A stretch of DNA of 64,000 nucleotides from Streptomyces sp. NBC_01669 (lineage in GTDB: Bacteria > Actinomycetota > Actinomycetes > Streptomycetales > Streptomycetaceae): the NCBI RefSeq assembly GCF_026339735.1, contig NZ_JAPEQG010000001.1, positions 7,214,501-7,278,500 on the forward strand. Direction: 5' to 3'. The translations under genes and the position numbers were made by a program. Of this stretch, positions 42,067 to 51,156 are shown one piece after another (position 1 is the first letter of the stretch; each line of letters starts with the position of its first letter). Under the pieces are notes generated by a model. The model ran no database searches and had not been told where the DNA came from. It was given only the letters and a program-made list of their open reading frames with translations.

Positions 42067-44313
42067 CTAGGACGTCACCGTCTGCTGCGCCTCCAGCAGG
42101 GCGCGCAGCCGGGTCGTGCGGTCCTGGGACGGGGGCAGGGCCACCGCGCGGGGAAGAGCCTGATCCACCCCGTGCACGACGGAGAGATGCCGCTCGCCAC
42201 GGCTGAACGCGGTGTACACCCAGGCCCGGCTCAGCCCCTGAGCCGCGTCACCGGGCAGCACGACGACGACCGCGGGCCAGCGCATCCCGGCCGCCTGGTG
42301 GGCGCTGAGGGCCCAGCCGTGGCGCACGGACGACTCCACCCGCTCCTGCGGTACGACGACCGGCGTGCCCGCACAGTCCAGATGCAGTCCCTCGGCGTCG
42401 GCCGAGACAACCGTCCCGGGCACGGTCCTGCCGGGCGTCGGGATGTGTACGACCCGGTCGCCCGGGTCGAAGCCGCCGAACCGACCGGGACCGGGGTTGA
42501 GCCGCTGCTTGAGCGCCGCGTTCAGCGCGCGGGTGCCCGCCGAGCCGCCGTGCCCGACAGTGATCACCTGGGTGTCGGCCGACGGGACACCGATCGCACG
42601 TGGCACCGAGTCGGCGACCAGTTGCACGGTGCGGTGCACCGCCTCGCCGGCGTCCTGCACGGGGACGATCACCACCTCCTTGCCGGGGGCCGCCACCTGG
42701 TTCAGCTCACCGATTCCGATCCCGGAGACCAGCTCGCCGATCGGACCGGGATCCGGCGTACGGGATACGACCTGCGGGCACGCGCGGGCGGCCAGGACGT
42801 CCGCGAACACCCGCCCCGCACCTGCCGAGCCCAGCACCCCGGGGTCGCCGCTGAGTACCAGCCGGGCGCCGTCGGGGAGTGACTCCACCAGAATCGCGGC
42901 GGTCTCCACGTCCAGCTGCGGGGCGTCCAGCACGACCAGCAGATCGACGGCGATCGCCCCGTCCGCGTCCCGGCCGGGGCCCTCCGCGCCGGAGAGCAGC
43001 CCGGCGAGGGTGACGGCCGCCGACGGCTCGTCGAGCGCCTCGGCCAGCCGCCGTCTGCCGTCCACGCTGTGGGTGGTACCGAGGGCCCGCAACCCGAGGG
43101 CGCGGGCTGCGACGATCAGCGCGGCGGGTTCCGCCCGCGCCGCGTCGCCGCCCGTGTGCGCGACCAGGCCACCGGCCGCGACCGCACGGATCAGCTCGGC
43201 CGCCGACGGGGAACCGGCGGCCGCGGCCGCCTCCGACCAGTCGGCGTCCTTCTCGCAGGCGTTGACCAGCCGGGCCAGACCGTCGGCGAGGCTCTCCTCG
43301 GCCAGCGCGTACCGGTCGAGACCGAGCAGCACCTGGGCCGGCTCCTGTCCGGCCCCGTCCGCCGCCTCGTCCCCGGGTTCTGCGTCCCTGTCCGCTTCCT
43401 GATCGTCCGGACCGTCCTGGAAGACCAGCACGACGCCCTCGGCGACGGCGTGCTGCACGGCCGTCTCCGGGTCGGTCACCGCACGCTCGGCGAGCGCGGC
43501 ACGCACCGCCGACGCGTCCAGCGCGGTGTGGCCCTGCAGTGCGGCGCGCTCCAGCAGCCAGCCGACCAGCGCCGCCGTCCGCCGTTCGTCGTCCGGACCG
43601 CACGCGGCGCCCAGCAGGGCCCTCGCGAAGCCGTCCGCCTGCTCGGGCCGGACGGTGGGTACGGCCAGCAGCTGCCACGGGTCCGCGCGCAGCACGTCGG
43701 CCGCCTGCGCGCCGAGCGTCTCCGCCGCCGGTCCCGCGAGGGTCTCGGGTGCCCCGCCCTCCGCCAGGACGGCCGTCACCGCGACGACGGCCTCCGGAGA
43801 GGCACCCTGCGGTGCGAACACCGGCTCGGGTTCCCGGGGGCGTACCGGCGCGGGCGCGGGCGCGGTACGGCGCGGCGCGGGTGCGGGCGAGTCGAAGAAC
43901 GCGGCGCCGGGCTTCTCTCGGCTCTCCACGGCACGCACCGCCGCCAGCAGATCGGCCGCCTGCCCGCTCAGCTTGGCGCCCGCAGCGATCGGGCCCTCCT
44001 TCTCGGCCTTGCGCTTCTCGATCCGCTCCCGCAGCTCCCGCTGGGCGGCCAGCTCGGCCTCGGCCTCCGAGAGCACGGCAGCAGCGGGCGCCGTGTCGGC
44101 GTCCGTCGCGGCCGCATCCGTCTCGTCGGCTCCCTCCGGGGCAGCCGACTGCGCTGTCCCTTCCGTCTCCTCCGCCTCGCTCTCGTCGGCCCCCACGTCT
44201 TCGGCCACGTCCTCGGCGGACGAGGCGGGTACGGCGGCAGCGGAGCCGACGACGTCGGTGTCGTCGGCGGTGGCCGAGGGGCCGGGGGATTCCCCCCGGG
44301 GAAGCGCAGTCAC
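42067..44313 (-). CDS. RecD2-like helicase-fold protein with degenerate ATPase motifs
   Basis: A 748-residue protein. A long acidic, Ala-rich N-terminus (about 1-130) leads to a helix-hairpin-helix-like region and a body that follows RecD2. Near the end WALSAHQAAGMRWPAVVVVL and WVYTAFSRGERHLSVV match RecD motifs V and VI. The Walker A site expected before VAHTGGDAARAEPAAL is not recognisable, the Walker B reads VVLDAPQLD instead of DEAxxLD, and motif III reads LSGDPGVLG. It may bind DNA without being a motor. The GTG start overlaps the stop of the aldo/keto reductase gene (GTGA). Confidence 0.78.
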   Translation of the reverse strand: MTALPRGESPGPSATADDTDVVGSAAAVPASSAEDVAEDVGADESEAEETEGTAQSAAPEGADETDAAATDADTAPAAAVLSEAEAELAAQRELRERIEKRKAEKEGPIAAGAKLSGQAADLLAAVRAVESREKPGAAFFDSPAPAPRRTAPAPAPVRPREPEPVFAPQGASPEAVVAVTAVLAEGGAPETLAGPAAETLGAQAADVLRADPWQLLAVPTVRPEQADGFARALLGAACGPDDERRTAALVGWLLERAALQGHTALDASAVRAALAERAVTDPETAVQHAVAEGVVLVFQDGPDDQEADRDAEPGDEAADGAGQEPAQVLLGLDRYALAEESLADGLARLVNACEKDADWSEAAAAAGSPSAAELIRAVAAGGLVAHTGGDAARAEPAALIVAARALGLRALGTTHSVDGRRRLAEALDEPSAAVTLAGLLSGAEGPGRDADGAIAVDLLVVLDAPQLDVETAAILVESLPDGARLVLSGDPGVLGSAGAGRVFADVLAARACPQVVSRTPDPGPIGELVSGIGIGELNQVAAPGKEVVIVPVQDAGEAVHRTVQLVADSVPRAIGVPSADTQVITVGHGGSAGTRALNAALKQRLNPGPGRFGGFDPGDRVVHIPTPGRTVPGTVVSADAEGLHLDCAGTPVVVPQERVESSVRHGWALSAHQAAGMRWPAVVVVLPGDAAQGLSRAWVYTAFSRGERHLSVVHGVDQALPRAVALPPSQDRTTRLRALLEAQQTVTS

Positions 44314-45293
44314 AGCGTGCTCCAGTCCTGGTCGGGATAGCGGTGCACGGGCGCCGACACATCGTCGAGCGCCTGGCAGATCTCGTCAGGAAGACTAAGC
44401 GCCTCCACTGACAACGCCTCCGTGAGCTGCTGCGCGTTGCGCGCGCCGACGATCGGGGCCACCACTCCAGGACGGTCCCGCACCCAGGCGAGAGCCACCT
44501 GCAGCGCCGTCGTGGCCAGCCCGTCGGCCGCCGTCGCCACCGCGTCCACGATGCGGCTCGCCGGGTCGTCGAGATACGGCTCGACGAACGGCGCGAGCAG
44601 ATCTGAGGCGCCGCGCGAATCGGCCGGGGTGCCCGTGCGGTACTTGCCGGTCAGCACCCCGCGGCCCAGGGGCGACGACGGCAGCAGCCCCACGCCCAGA
44701 TCGAGTGCGGCCGGCAGCACCTCGCGCTCCACGCCACGCTGCAGCAGTGAGTACTCCATCTGCGTACTGGCCAGCCGGGTGCGCGCCCCCGGCGAGGCGA
44801 GCTGCCAGGTCGCCGCCTTGGCGAGCTGCCAGCCGCAAAAGTTCGACACCCCCGCGTACCGGGCGCGCCCGGTGGACACCGCCAGCTCCAGCGTCTGAAG
44901 GGTCTCCTCCAGCGGAGTCACCGGGTCGAAGGCGTGGAGCTGCCACAGATCCACGTAGTCCGTACCGAGCCGTTCGAGTGAGGCGTCCAGTGCCGCCAGC
45001 AGATGCCCGCGCGAGCCGTCGAAGCGGCGGTACGGGTCGGCCACGCTGCCTGCCTTCGTCGCGATGACCAGATCGCGCCGCGGCACCAGACCCTCGACGA
45101 GCTGCCCCAGCAGATATTCGGCCTCCCCGCCGCCGTACACATCGGCCGTGTCGACCAGTGTGCCGCCCGCCTCCCAGAAGGCCTTCAGCTGTTCGGCAGC
45201 GTCGTGCTCGTCGGTGTCCCGGCCCCAGGTGAGGGTGCCGAGCCCGATCCGGGACACTCGAAGGCCGGTGCGGCCGAGATGCCTCTGCTCCAT
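44310..45293 (-). CDS. Aldo/keto reductase
   Basis: A 327-residue TIM-barrel NADPH oxidoreductase. The catalytic tetrad is visible: Asp in LVDTADVYGGG, Tyr in the same motif, Lys in VIATKAG and His in WQLHAFD. GVSNFCGWQL and IVGARNAQQLTEAL bind the cofactor. Substrate unknown. ATG at 45293; upstream frame is open but without conserved sequence. It is translationally coupled to the RecD2-like gene, a pairing without obvious functional logic. Confidence 0.92.
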   Translation of the reverse strand: MEQRHLGRTGLRVSRIGLGTLTWGRDTDEHDAAEQLKAFWEAGGTLVDTADVYGGGEAEYLLGQLVEGLVPRRDLVIATKAGSVADPYRRFDGSRGHLLAALDASLERLGTDYVDLWQLHAFDPVTPLEETLQTLELAVSTGRARYAGVSNFCGWQLAKAATWQLASPGARTRLASTQMEYSLLQRGVEREVLPAALDLGVGLLPSSPLGRGVLTGKYRTGTPADSRGASDLLAPFVEPYLDDPASRIVDAVATAADGLATTALQVALAWVRDRPGVVAPIVGARNAQQLTEALSVEALSLPDEICQALDDVSAPVHRYPDQDWSTL

Positions 45294-45408
45294 GGGCGCT
45301 GAGATTACTGGCCAGAGCCCCACGGGGAGGAAGCCTGTGGACAACGAGGGGTCAAGTCGCCCCTGCCGGATCCGGGTGGTGCGCGCTAGAGTCCGGACCA
45401 CAGGGACG

Positions 45409-45422
45409 TTACTGATCAGTAA
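45409..45422. promoter_or_regulatory. Perfect 14-bp palindrome overlapping the ribosome binding site
   Basis: TTACTGATCAGTAA is a perfect palindrome. Its last bases overlap AAGGGGAG, the ribosome binding site of the LLM oxidoreductase gene at 45434. The form is typical for TetR-type repressor sites. Confidence 0.6.
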
Positions 45423-45433
45423 GGGGAGCGGCT

Positions 45434-46483
45434 ATGCGGCTCGGCATCAATCTCGGTTACTGGGGCGCGGGAATGGACGGCGACAACCTCGCCGTCGCCC
45501 AGGAGGCCGACCGGCTCGGCTACGACGTCTGCTGGGCGGCCGAGGCGTACGGCTCCGACGCGCCGACCGTGCTCACCTGGGTCGCCGCCCAGACCGAGTC
45601 CATCGACGTCGGCTCCGCGATCATGCAGATCCCGGCGCGCCAGCCCGCCATGACGGCGATGACCGCTGCCACCCTCGACTCGCTCTCCGGCGGCCGGTTC
45701 CGTCTCGGCCTCGGTGTGTCGGGACCGCAGGTCTCCGAGGGCTGGTACGGCGTCAAGTTCGACAAGCCGCTGGCCCGCACCCGGGAGTACGTCGAGATCG
45801 TCCGCCGGGCGATGTCCCGCGAGCGGCTCTCGTACGAGGGCGAGCACTGGACGCTCCCGCTGCCGGACGGCCCCGGCAAGCCCATCAAGCTCACCGTCCA
45901 CCCGCAGCGCGAGCACATTCCGCTCTACATCGCCGCGATCGGCCCGAAGAACCTGGAGCAGACCGGCGAGATCGCCGACGGGGCGCTGCTGATCTTCCCG
46001 TCCGCCGACCATCTCGAGGACACCGCGGTGAAGCACCTGCGGGCGGGCCGCGAGAAGGTGGGGAAGACCATGGACGGCTTCGACGTCTGCCCGACGCTGC
46101 CGCTCGCCATCGGTGACGACATCAACGGACTCGCCGACATGTTCCGGCCCTACACCGCGCTATACGTCGGCGGCATGGGCAGCCGCAAGCAGAATTTCTA
46201 CAACCAGCTCGCCCAGCGCATGGGGTACGAGAAGGAAGCCGCCGAGATCCAGGACAAGTACCTGTCCGGTGACAAGACCGGCGCCGCGGCCGCCGTACCG
46301 CACCAGCTGATCGACCAGACCACGCTGCTCGGTTCGGTCGAGCGCATCGCGGAGCGCATGCAGGCCTACGCAGCCGCCGGTGTCACGACGCTGACCCTTG
46401 CTCCCGCCGGTTTCACACGCGAGGAGCGGATCGCCGCGCTGCGCGCCGGTACGGACGCCCTGGAGCGGTCCGGCCTGGCGTAA
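45434..46483 (+). CDS. LLM class F420-dependent oxidoreductase
   Basis: A 349-residue luciferase-like TIM barrel. MRLGINLGYWGAGMDGD, the GSAIMQIPARQPAMTAMTAATLDSLSGGRFRLGLGVSGPQV block and VHPQREHIPLYIAAIGPKNLEQ are typical of actinobacterial F420-dependent reductases. It likely transfers hydride between F420 and an unknown alcohol or enone. GGGGAG precedes the ATG. A strong palindrome covers the leader, so expression is probably repressor-controlled. Confidence 0.9.
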   Translation: MRLGINLGYWGAGMDGDNLAVAQEADRLGYDVCWAAEAYGSDAPTVLTWVAAQTESIDVGSAIMQIPARQPAMTAMTAATLDSLSGGRFRLGLGVSGPQVSEGWYGVKFDKPLARTREYVEIVRRAMSRERLSYEGEHWTLPLPDGPGKPIKLTVHPQREHIPLYIAAIGPKNLEQTGEIADGALLIFPSADHLEDTAVKHLRAGREKVGKTMDGFDVCPTLPLAIGDDINGLADMFRPYTALYVGGMGSRKQNFYNQLAQRMGYEKEAAEIQDKYLSGDKTGAAAAVPHQLIDQTTLLGSVERIAERMQAYAAAGVTTLTLAPAGFTREERIAALRAGTDALERSGLA

Positions 46484-46501
46484 CCGCCCGCGGGCAGCAC
46501 T

Positions 46502-46544
46502 ACGGCCGTGGTGGGGGCTCGGGGGTCCTCCCCGCCACGGCCGT
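46502..46544 (+). terminator. Stem-loop terminator
   Basis: ACGGCCGTGG (46502-46511) and CCACGGCCGT (46535-46544) form the outer stem; GGGG and CCCC continue it inward. It lies just after the LLM oxidoreductase gene. Confidence 0.75.
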
Positions 46545-46679
46545 TACGCAGCACAACGCGCGCGGCCCTCATCGGTTACGCGGCACTCGTTCGGCCCTGC
46601 CGGGCATGCCTGCTGTTGCCCACCAGCCCGTACCGCATTTGACTTTCCTTCTGCGGACACCGGTACGGAGGCGCCAGCG

Positions 46680-47468
46680 ATGCTCTCGATAAAGAACCTG
46701 TTCCAGGAGATTCTCGACAACGACGAGTCGTTCCGGCTCTTCTGTTCGATCGCCGCAGGTGGCGAGATGCAGGGCGGCTGGGAGAACGGCCGTATCGCGG
46801 CCCTGGCCCCCGGGAGCCAGCGCGCCCTCGTTCCCAAGATCGTCCGGCACGGCGCCGACGAGGACAAGCACGGCCGGATCTTCCACGCCCTGCTGAAGAA
46901 GCGCGGGCTGCGGCCGGCCGAGGTGCCGCATGAGACGGACTACACGATGCTGCTGGAGAAGCACGGCATCGGCCTCGCCCACGAGCAGCTGAGACGCGAC
47001 GAGCCGCTCTCCGAGCTCGACATCGTCACGTATCTGGCACACAGCCGGGTCACCGAGCAGCGCGCCTGCGAACAGATGAAAACGCTCCACAAGCATTTCG
47101 CCGACCACCCCGACCTGGGTCGCGCGGTGAAGATGATCTCGAACGACGAGGACAACCACCTGGCGTACTGCCATGAGGAGCTGCTCCGCCTCGCCCGCGC
47201 CGGACACGGCCGGACGATCCAGCGCATCCTGCGCGAGTGCGCCCTTGCCGAGATCCGGGTGTACCGCGATGTCAGCCTCGCCGTGATGGCTCACATGGGC
47301 CGCATCCTGGGCTGGCCCAGGGCCCGGGCGGCGATGCTCGCCGCGGGGATCCACGGCGTCTACGCGTACGAACGGCTCGTCGGCTGGCGGCGCATGGTCA
47401 GCCTGGAACTGCCCGAGCGGCGCGACGCGCTGGGCGGCCCGGCGGTACCGGCGCCCGAGTACGCCTGA
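46680..47468 (+). CDS. Ferritin-like domain-containing protein
   Basis: A 262-residue helical protein. Repeated Glu and His pairs, DEDKHGRIFH, VTEQRACEQMKTLHKHF and SNDEDNHLAYCHEELL, follow the ExxH spacing of ferritin-like di-iron bundles. The role is unknown; the position beside corA is conserved in streptomycetes as far as I recall. GGAGG lies 8 nt before ATG 46680. The TGA stop is followed at once by GAGCCTGTCG, the same 10 bases that begin the MITE copies. Confidence 0.85.
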   Translation: MLSIKNLFQEILDNDESFRLFCSIAAGGEMQGGWENGRIAALAPGSQRALVPKIVRHGADEDKHGRIFHALLKKRGLRPAEVPHETDYTMLLEKHGIGLAHEQLRRDEPLSELDIVTYLAHSRVTEQRACEQMKTLHKHFADHPDLGRAVKMISNDEDNHLAYCHEELLRLARAGHGRTIQRILRECALAEIRVYRDVSLAVMAHMGRILGWPRARAAMLAAGIHGVYAYERLVGWRRMVSLELPERRDALGGPAVPAPEYA

Positions 47469-47478
47469 GAGCCTGTCG

Positions 47479-48474
47479 TCAGAGCCAGCCGCGGCGCTTG
47501 AACATGCGGTACAGGCCGAAGACCGCGCAGCCCATCAGCCCGATCAGCGTCGGGTAGGTCCACACCCAGTGCAGCTCCGGCATGTGGTCGAAGTTCATGC
47601 CGTAGATCCCGGCCACCATCGTCGGTACGGCCGCCATGGCCGCCCACGCCGAGATCTTCCGCATGTCGTCGTTCTGCCGCAGCCCCGTCTGCGCCAGATG
47701 CGCGGAGAGGATGTCGGAGAGCAGCCGGTCCAGCCCCTCCACGTGCTCGTTGGCGCGCGTCAGATGGTCGCTCACGTCCCGGAAGAACGGTTGCGAGTGC
47801 TCATTGACGAACGGCACAGTGGCGCCCGCCAGCCGGACCATGGGCGCGCTCAGCGGGCCGCTGGCCCGGCGGAACTCCAGCACCTGCCGCTTGAAGGTGT
47901 AGATGCGCGATGCGGTGTTCTTGGTGTCGACGGTGCTGCTCGGTGCGAACACCTCGGTCTCCAGTTCCTCCAGGTCGACCTGGAGTTCCGCGGCCACATC
48001 GATGTAGTGGTCCACGACGGCGTCGCTGACCGCGTACAGGACCGCGGTGGGTCCGTGCTTGAGCACCTCGGGATCAGCCTCCAGCCGACGGCGTACCTCG
48101 GCGAGCGGCGCGCCCTCCCCGTGCCGGACCGTCACGACGAACGAGTCTCCTATGAAGATCATCAGCTCGTCGGTGGTGACGGTGTCGCCCTCGGGTTCGT
48201 ACACCACCGGCTTGATGACCACGAAGAGGGAGTCGTCGTACACCTCCAGCTTCGGCCGCTGGTGCGCGCTCAGCGCGTCCTCCACGGCCAGTGGATGCAG
48301 CCCGAACTCGCTGCTGACGAGGTCGAACTCCTTCTCCGTGGGCTCGTGCAGCCCGATCCAGAGAAACGCGTCCCCGGTGGCTCGTGCCTCGTCGAGGGCA
48401 TCGGAGAAGTCGGCAGGTCCGTCGGTACGACGCCCATCCCGATAAATCGCGCAGTCCACAATCACGGCGCGCAT
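47479..48474 (-). CDS. corA: CorA family magnesium transporter
   Basis: A 331-residue protein with a large cytosolic N-domain and two C-terminal helices. The signature YGMNFDHMPELHW (about 294) is the GMN selectivity motif at the end of TM1, and the basic FKRRGW end follows TM2. It forms pentamers that import Mg2+ or Co2+. ATG at 48474 follows AAGGAAG closely. It converges on the ferritin-like gene and diverges from the phosphatase gene. Confidence 0.93.
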   Translation of the reverse strand: MRAVIVDCAIYRDGRRTDGPADFSDALDEARATGDAFLWIGLHEPTEKEFDLVSSEFGLHPLAVEDALSAHQRPKLEVYDDSLFVVIKPVVYEPEGDTVTTDELMIFIGDSFVVTVRHGEGAPLAEVRRRLEADPEVLKHGPTAVLYAVSDAVVDHYIDVAAELQVDLEELETEVFAPSSTVDTKNTASRIYTFKRQVLEFRRASGPLSAPMVRLAGATVPFVNEHSQPFFRDVSDHLTRANEHVEGLDRLLSDILSAHLAQTGLRQNDDMRKISAWAAMAAVPTMVAGIYGMNFDHMPELHWVWTYPTLIGLMGCAVFGLYRMFKRRGWL

Positions 48475-48533
48475 TCTTCCTTGCTCCGGTCCCCGACGCA
48501 CCTCCTGAGGGACATCGGCCTACGCTGGCCCGT

Positions 48534-49244
48534 ATGCCCACCCTGATCCTCGTACGCCACGGACGCTCCACCGCCAACACGGCCGGGGTGCTCGCCGGCC
48601 GGACCCCCGGTGTCGCGCTCGACGAGCGCGGCGTCGCGCAGGCCGCCGCGCTCCCCGGGCGGCTCGCCTCCCTGCCCCTCGCCGCCGCCGTCAGCAGCCC
48701 GCTGCAGCGCTGCCGGGAGACTCTGCAGCCGCTGCTCGACGCCCGGCCGGGGCTGCCTCTGCACACCGAGGAGCGGATCAGCGAATGCGACTACGGCGAC
48801 TGGGCGGGGCGCAAACTCGCGGAACTCTCCGACGAGCCGCTGATGTCCGTCGTGCAGCAGCATCCCTCGGCCGTGGCCTTTCCCGGCGGTGAGTCGATGC
48901 GGGCGATGCAGGCGCGCGCCGTCGATGCCGTCCGGGAGTGGAACGCCCGGATCGAGGCCGAGCACGGCGACGGCGCGGTGTACGTGATGTGCTCGCACGG
49001 CGACATCATCAAGTCCGTCGTCGCCGACGCGCTCGGGATGCATCTCGACCTCTTCCAGCGGATCCAGGCCGAACCCTGCTCGATCACCGCGATCCGCTAC
49101 ACGCGGCTGCGGCCCTTCCTGCTGCGACTCGGCGACACCGGGGACTTCGCGTCGCTGGAGCCGCGCGATGAGAGCGTCGGCGCGGCCACGGATACGGAAG
49201 CAGATACGGATGCGGTGGTCGGCGGCGGCGCTGGGGCGCCGTGA
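48534..49244 (+). CDS. Histidine phosphatase family protein
   Basis: A 236-residue phosphoglycerate mutase-like phosphatase. LVRHGRSTAN (catalytic His at about 9), SSPLQRCRETL, and CSHGDIIKSVVADALG (second His) are in place. The acid ECDYGDW is also present. Members of this subgroup (MSMEG_4193/SCO-type) are annotated as phosphatases of unknown substrate. The C-terminal 25 residues are low-complexity Asp/Thr/Gly. It precedes DUF3090 and the SCO1664-like gene, a set that often travels together. Confidence 0.92.
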   Translation: MPTLILVRHGRSTANTAGVLAGRTPGVALDERGVAQAAALPGRLASLPLAAAVSSPLQRCRETLQPLLDARPGLPLHTEERISECDYGDWAGRKLAELSDEPLMSVVQQHPSAVAFPGGESMRAMQARAVDAVREWNARIEAEHGDGAVYVMCSHGDIIKSVVADALGMHLDLFQRIQAEPCSITAIRYTRLRPFLLRLGDTGDFASLEPRDESVGAATDTEADTDAVVGGGAGAP

Positions 49245-49349
49245 TCGCTCCGCGCAGTAGGGTGGACGCGCCGTAGGCGCCCTTCCTCCGGGACTCTCCC
49301 GGAACCCGGCCGCCCCTCATTTGCCGTCAATTCTCAAGGGAGACAGGAC

Positions 49350-49940
49350 GTGTCCCGTCAGGTGTTCCTCTACGACCCCCCGGACCGTTTCGTGGCCGGT
49401 ACGGTCGGGCTGCCTGGACGCCGTACGTTCTTCCTGCAGGCTTCCTCAGGCGGACGTGTCACCAGCGTGGCCCTGGAGAAGACCCAGGTCGCCGCGCTCG
49501 CCGAGCGGATCGACGAACTGCTCGACGAGGTTGTGCGGAGGACCGGCGGGAACTCGCCGGTGCCCGCAGTGGCCCCGATGGACGTCACCGACACCGCTCC
49601 GCTCGACGTGCCCGTCGAGGAGGAGTTCCGGGTCGGGACCATGGCTCTCGCCTGGGACGGCGAGGAACAGCGCATGATTGTCGAGGCGCAGGCCCTGGTC
49701 GAGCTGGACGCGGACTCCGACGACGATCTCGCGGAGGCCGAGGAACGGATGCTGCAGGACGAGGAGAACGGTCCGCCGATGCTCCGGGTCCGGCTCAGCG
49801 GCGCGCAGGCGCGCGCGTTCGCCAAGCGCGCCCTGGACGTCGTGAACGCCGGCCGTCCACCGTGCCCGCTGTGCAGCTTGCCGCTCGACCCGGAAGGACA
49901 CGTATGCCCGCGCCAGAACGGATACCGACGGGGAGCCTGA
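49350..49940 (+). CDS. DUF3090 family protein
   Basis: A 196-residue protein that begins SRQVFLYDPPDRFVAGTVG and ends with a small Cys/His cluster, CPLCSLPLDPEGHVCPRQN, that could bind zinc. This is the actinobacterial DUF3090 family. GTG start at 49350. Function unknown; always found with the kinase-fold gene that follows, which overlaps it by 37 bp. Confidence 0.92.
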   Translation: MSRQVFLYDPPDRFVAGTVGLPGRRTFFLQASSGGRVTSVALEKTQVAALAERIDELLDEVVRRTGGNSPVPAVAPMDVTDTAPLDVPVEEEFRVGTMALAWDGEEQRMIVEAQALVELDADSDDDLAEAEERMLQDEENGPPMLRVRLSGAQARAFAKRALDVVNAGRPPCPLCSLPLDPEGHVCPRQNGYRRGA

Positions 49941-50749
49941 CGGACACCCGGCTGATCACTCTGCTCACCGAGGGGCAGCTCACCGTCCGCGGGCAGGTCC
50001 GTGACGCGTCCAACGCGGTGCTCTACTGCACGGTCGCGTACGAGGGCGAGGAGCGCACCTGCGTATACAAGCCCGTCGCCGGGGAACAGCCGCTGTGGGA
50101 CTTCCCCGACGGCACGCTCGCCGGGCGTGAGGTCGCCGCGTACGAGATCTCCGAGGTGACGGGGTGGGGGCTGGTGCCGCCGACCGTGCTCCGGGACGGG
50201 CCGTACGGGGAGGGGATGTGCCAGCTGTGGATCGAGGCGCCCTCGGAGTCATCCGCGGACGGTGAGCCTCCGCTGCTGGCGCTCGTCGAGGACGAGGAGC
50301 CGGGGGACGGGTGGAAGGCCGTCGCCCAGGCCGAGGTGGGCGAGGGGAGGACGGCGCTGCTGGTGCACGCGGACGATCCGCGGCTGCGGCGGCTGGCGGT
50401 TCTCGACGCGGTGATCAACAACGCCGACCGGAAGGGCGGGCACCTGCTGCCGGCGCCGGACGGCCGGCTGTACGGCATCGACCACGGAGTGACGTTCAAT
50501 GCGGACGACAAGCTGCGGACGCTGCTGTGGGGGTGGGCGGGGGAACCGCTGACGGCCGAGGCCGTCGATGTGATGGACCGGCTGGCGGAAGAGCTGGCCC
50601 CGGGAACGGCGCTGGTCACCCGACTGGCGGAGCTGATCACTGCGGCGGAGATCGACGCGTTGCGGGGGCGGGTGGAGGCGCTGCGGATGACGGGGCGGCA
50701 CCCGGGGCCGAGCGGCGGGTGGCCGGCGATCCCCTGGCCACCGGTGTGA
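49904..50749 (+). CDS. SCO1664 family protein (PI3/4-kinase-like fold)
   Basis: A 281-residue protein. RTCVYKPVAGEQPLWDFPDGTLAGREVAAYEISEV is the nucleotide-binding lobe and AVLDAVINNADRKGGHLL, LYGIDHGVTFNADDKLRTLLWG the catalytic-like loop with Asn, Asp and His, resembling distant PI3/4-kinase relatives. Substrate unknown. ATG at 49904 has AAGGA 5 nt upstream and lies inside the DUF3090 gene, so the two are coupled. mshC lies downstream on the same strand, after a terminator. Confidence 0.9.
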   Translation: MPAPERIPTGSLTDTRLITLLTEGQLTVRGQVRDASNAVLYCTVAYEGEERTCVYKPVAGEQPLWDFPDGTLAGREVAAYEISEVTGWGLVPPTVLRDGPYGEGMCQLWIEAPSESSADGEPPLLALVEDEEPGDGWKAVAQAEVGEGRTALLVHADDPRLRRLAVLDAVINNADRKGGHLLPAPDGRLYGIDHGVTFNADDKLRTLLWGWAGEPLTAEAVDVMDRLAEELAPGTALVTRLAELITAAEIDALRGRVEALRMTGRHPGPSGGWPAIPWPPV

Positions 50750-50840
50750 CGGGCCGGGGGTCGTTGCCCCTGCCCGAACGCCGCAGGCGCTGCCCCTGAA
50801 CCCTCGCTCCTCACGCGCCGGAGGGGCTGGTTTTCCGGGG

Positions 50841-50879
50841 CTCCGCCCCGGATCTCGCCCGTGCAGGTCCGGGGCGGAG
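50841..50879 (+). terminator. Stem-loop terminator
   Basis: CTCCGCCCCGGA (50841-50852) and TCCGGGGCGGAG (50868-50879), 12-bp perfect stem followed by TCTTT. Confidence 0.8.
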
Positions 50880-50941
50880 TCTTTACGACGGTGGGTGGCC
50901 GACAACCGAGCCCGTCCGGCGCCGGAGAACATCCTTGAGCC

Positions 50942-50974
50942 CCGCCCGGTCAGAGGTCACCCGACAGGCTCTGA
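50942..50974. repeat. Solo end of the MITE-like element
   Basis: About 30 bp match the right end of the 9757-9958 copy (cgcccggtcagaggtcaccc then GACAGGCTC), followed by TGA. Nothing further of the element is present upstream. Confidence 0.75.
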
Positions 50975-51156
50975 GGGGGCCTGTGGGCCTCGCACGGCCC
51001 GTCCGGCGGCGGCGGGACCGGGGGGCCGGGGCAGAGCCACGGCTTCGGGAATCGGCGCGGCGGGGAGCGGGCACCGCGCAAGCGCAAGACCGTCGCTCAG
51101 GGCAGAATCCCGTATCCGGTTCGTATCCGGAAGCAACGTCCGGTTACGCTCATGGC

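Larger units (their letters stand above)
50750..51156. other. Repeat-rich gap between the SCO1664-like gene and mshC
   Basis: About 400 bp without a gene. It holds a terminator (50841-50879), a GC-rich segment of a form I recall from Streptomyces intergenic regions (gcccgtccggcg), and a solo MITE end (50942-50974). The mshC promoter should be in the last 150 bp. Confidence 0.6.
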
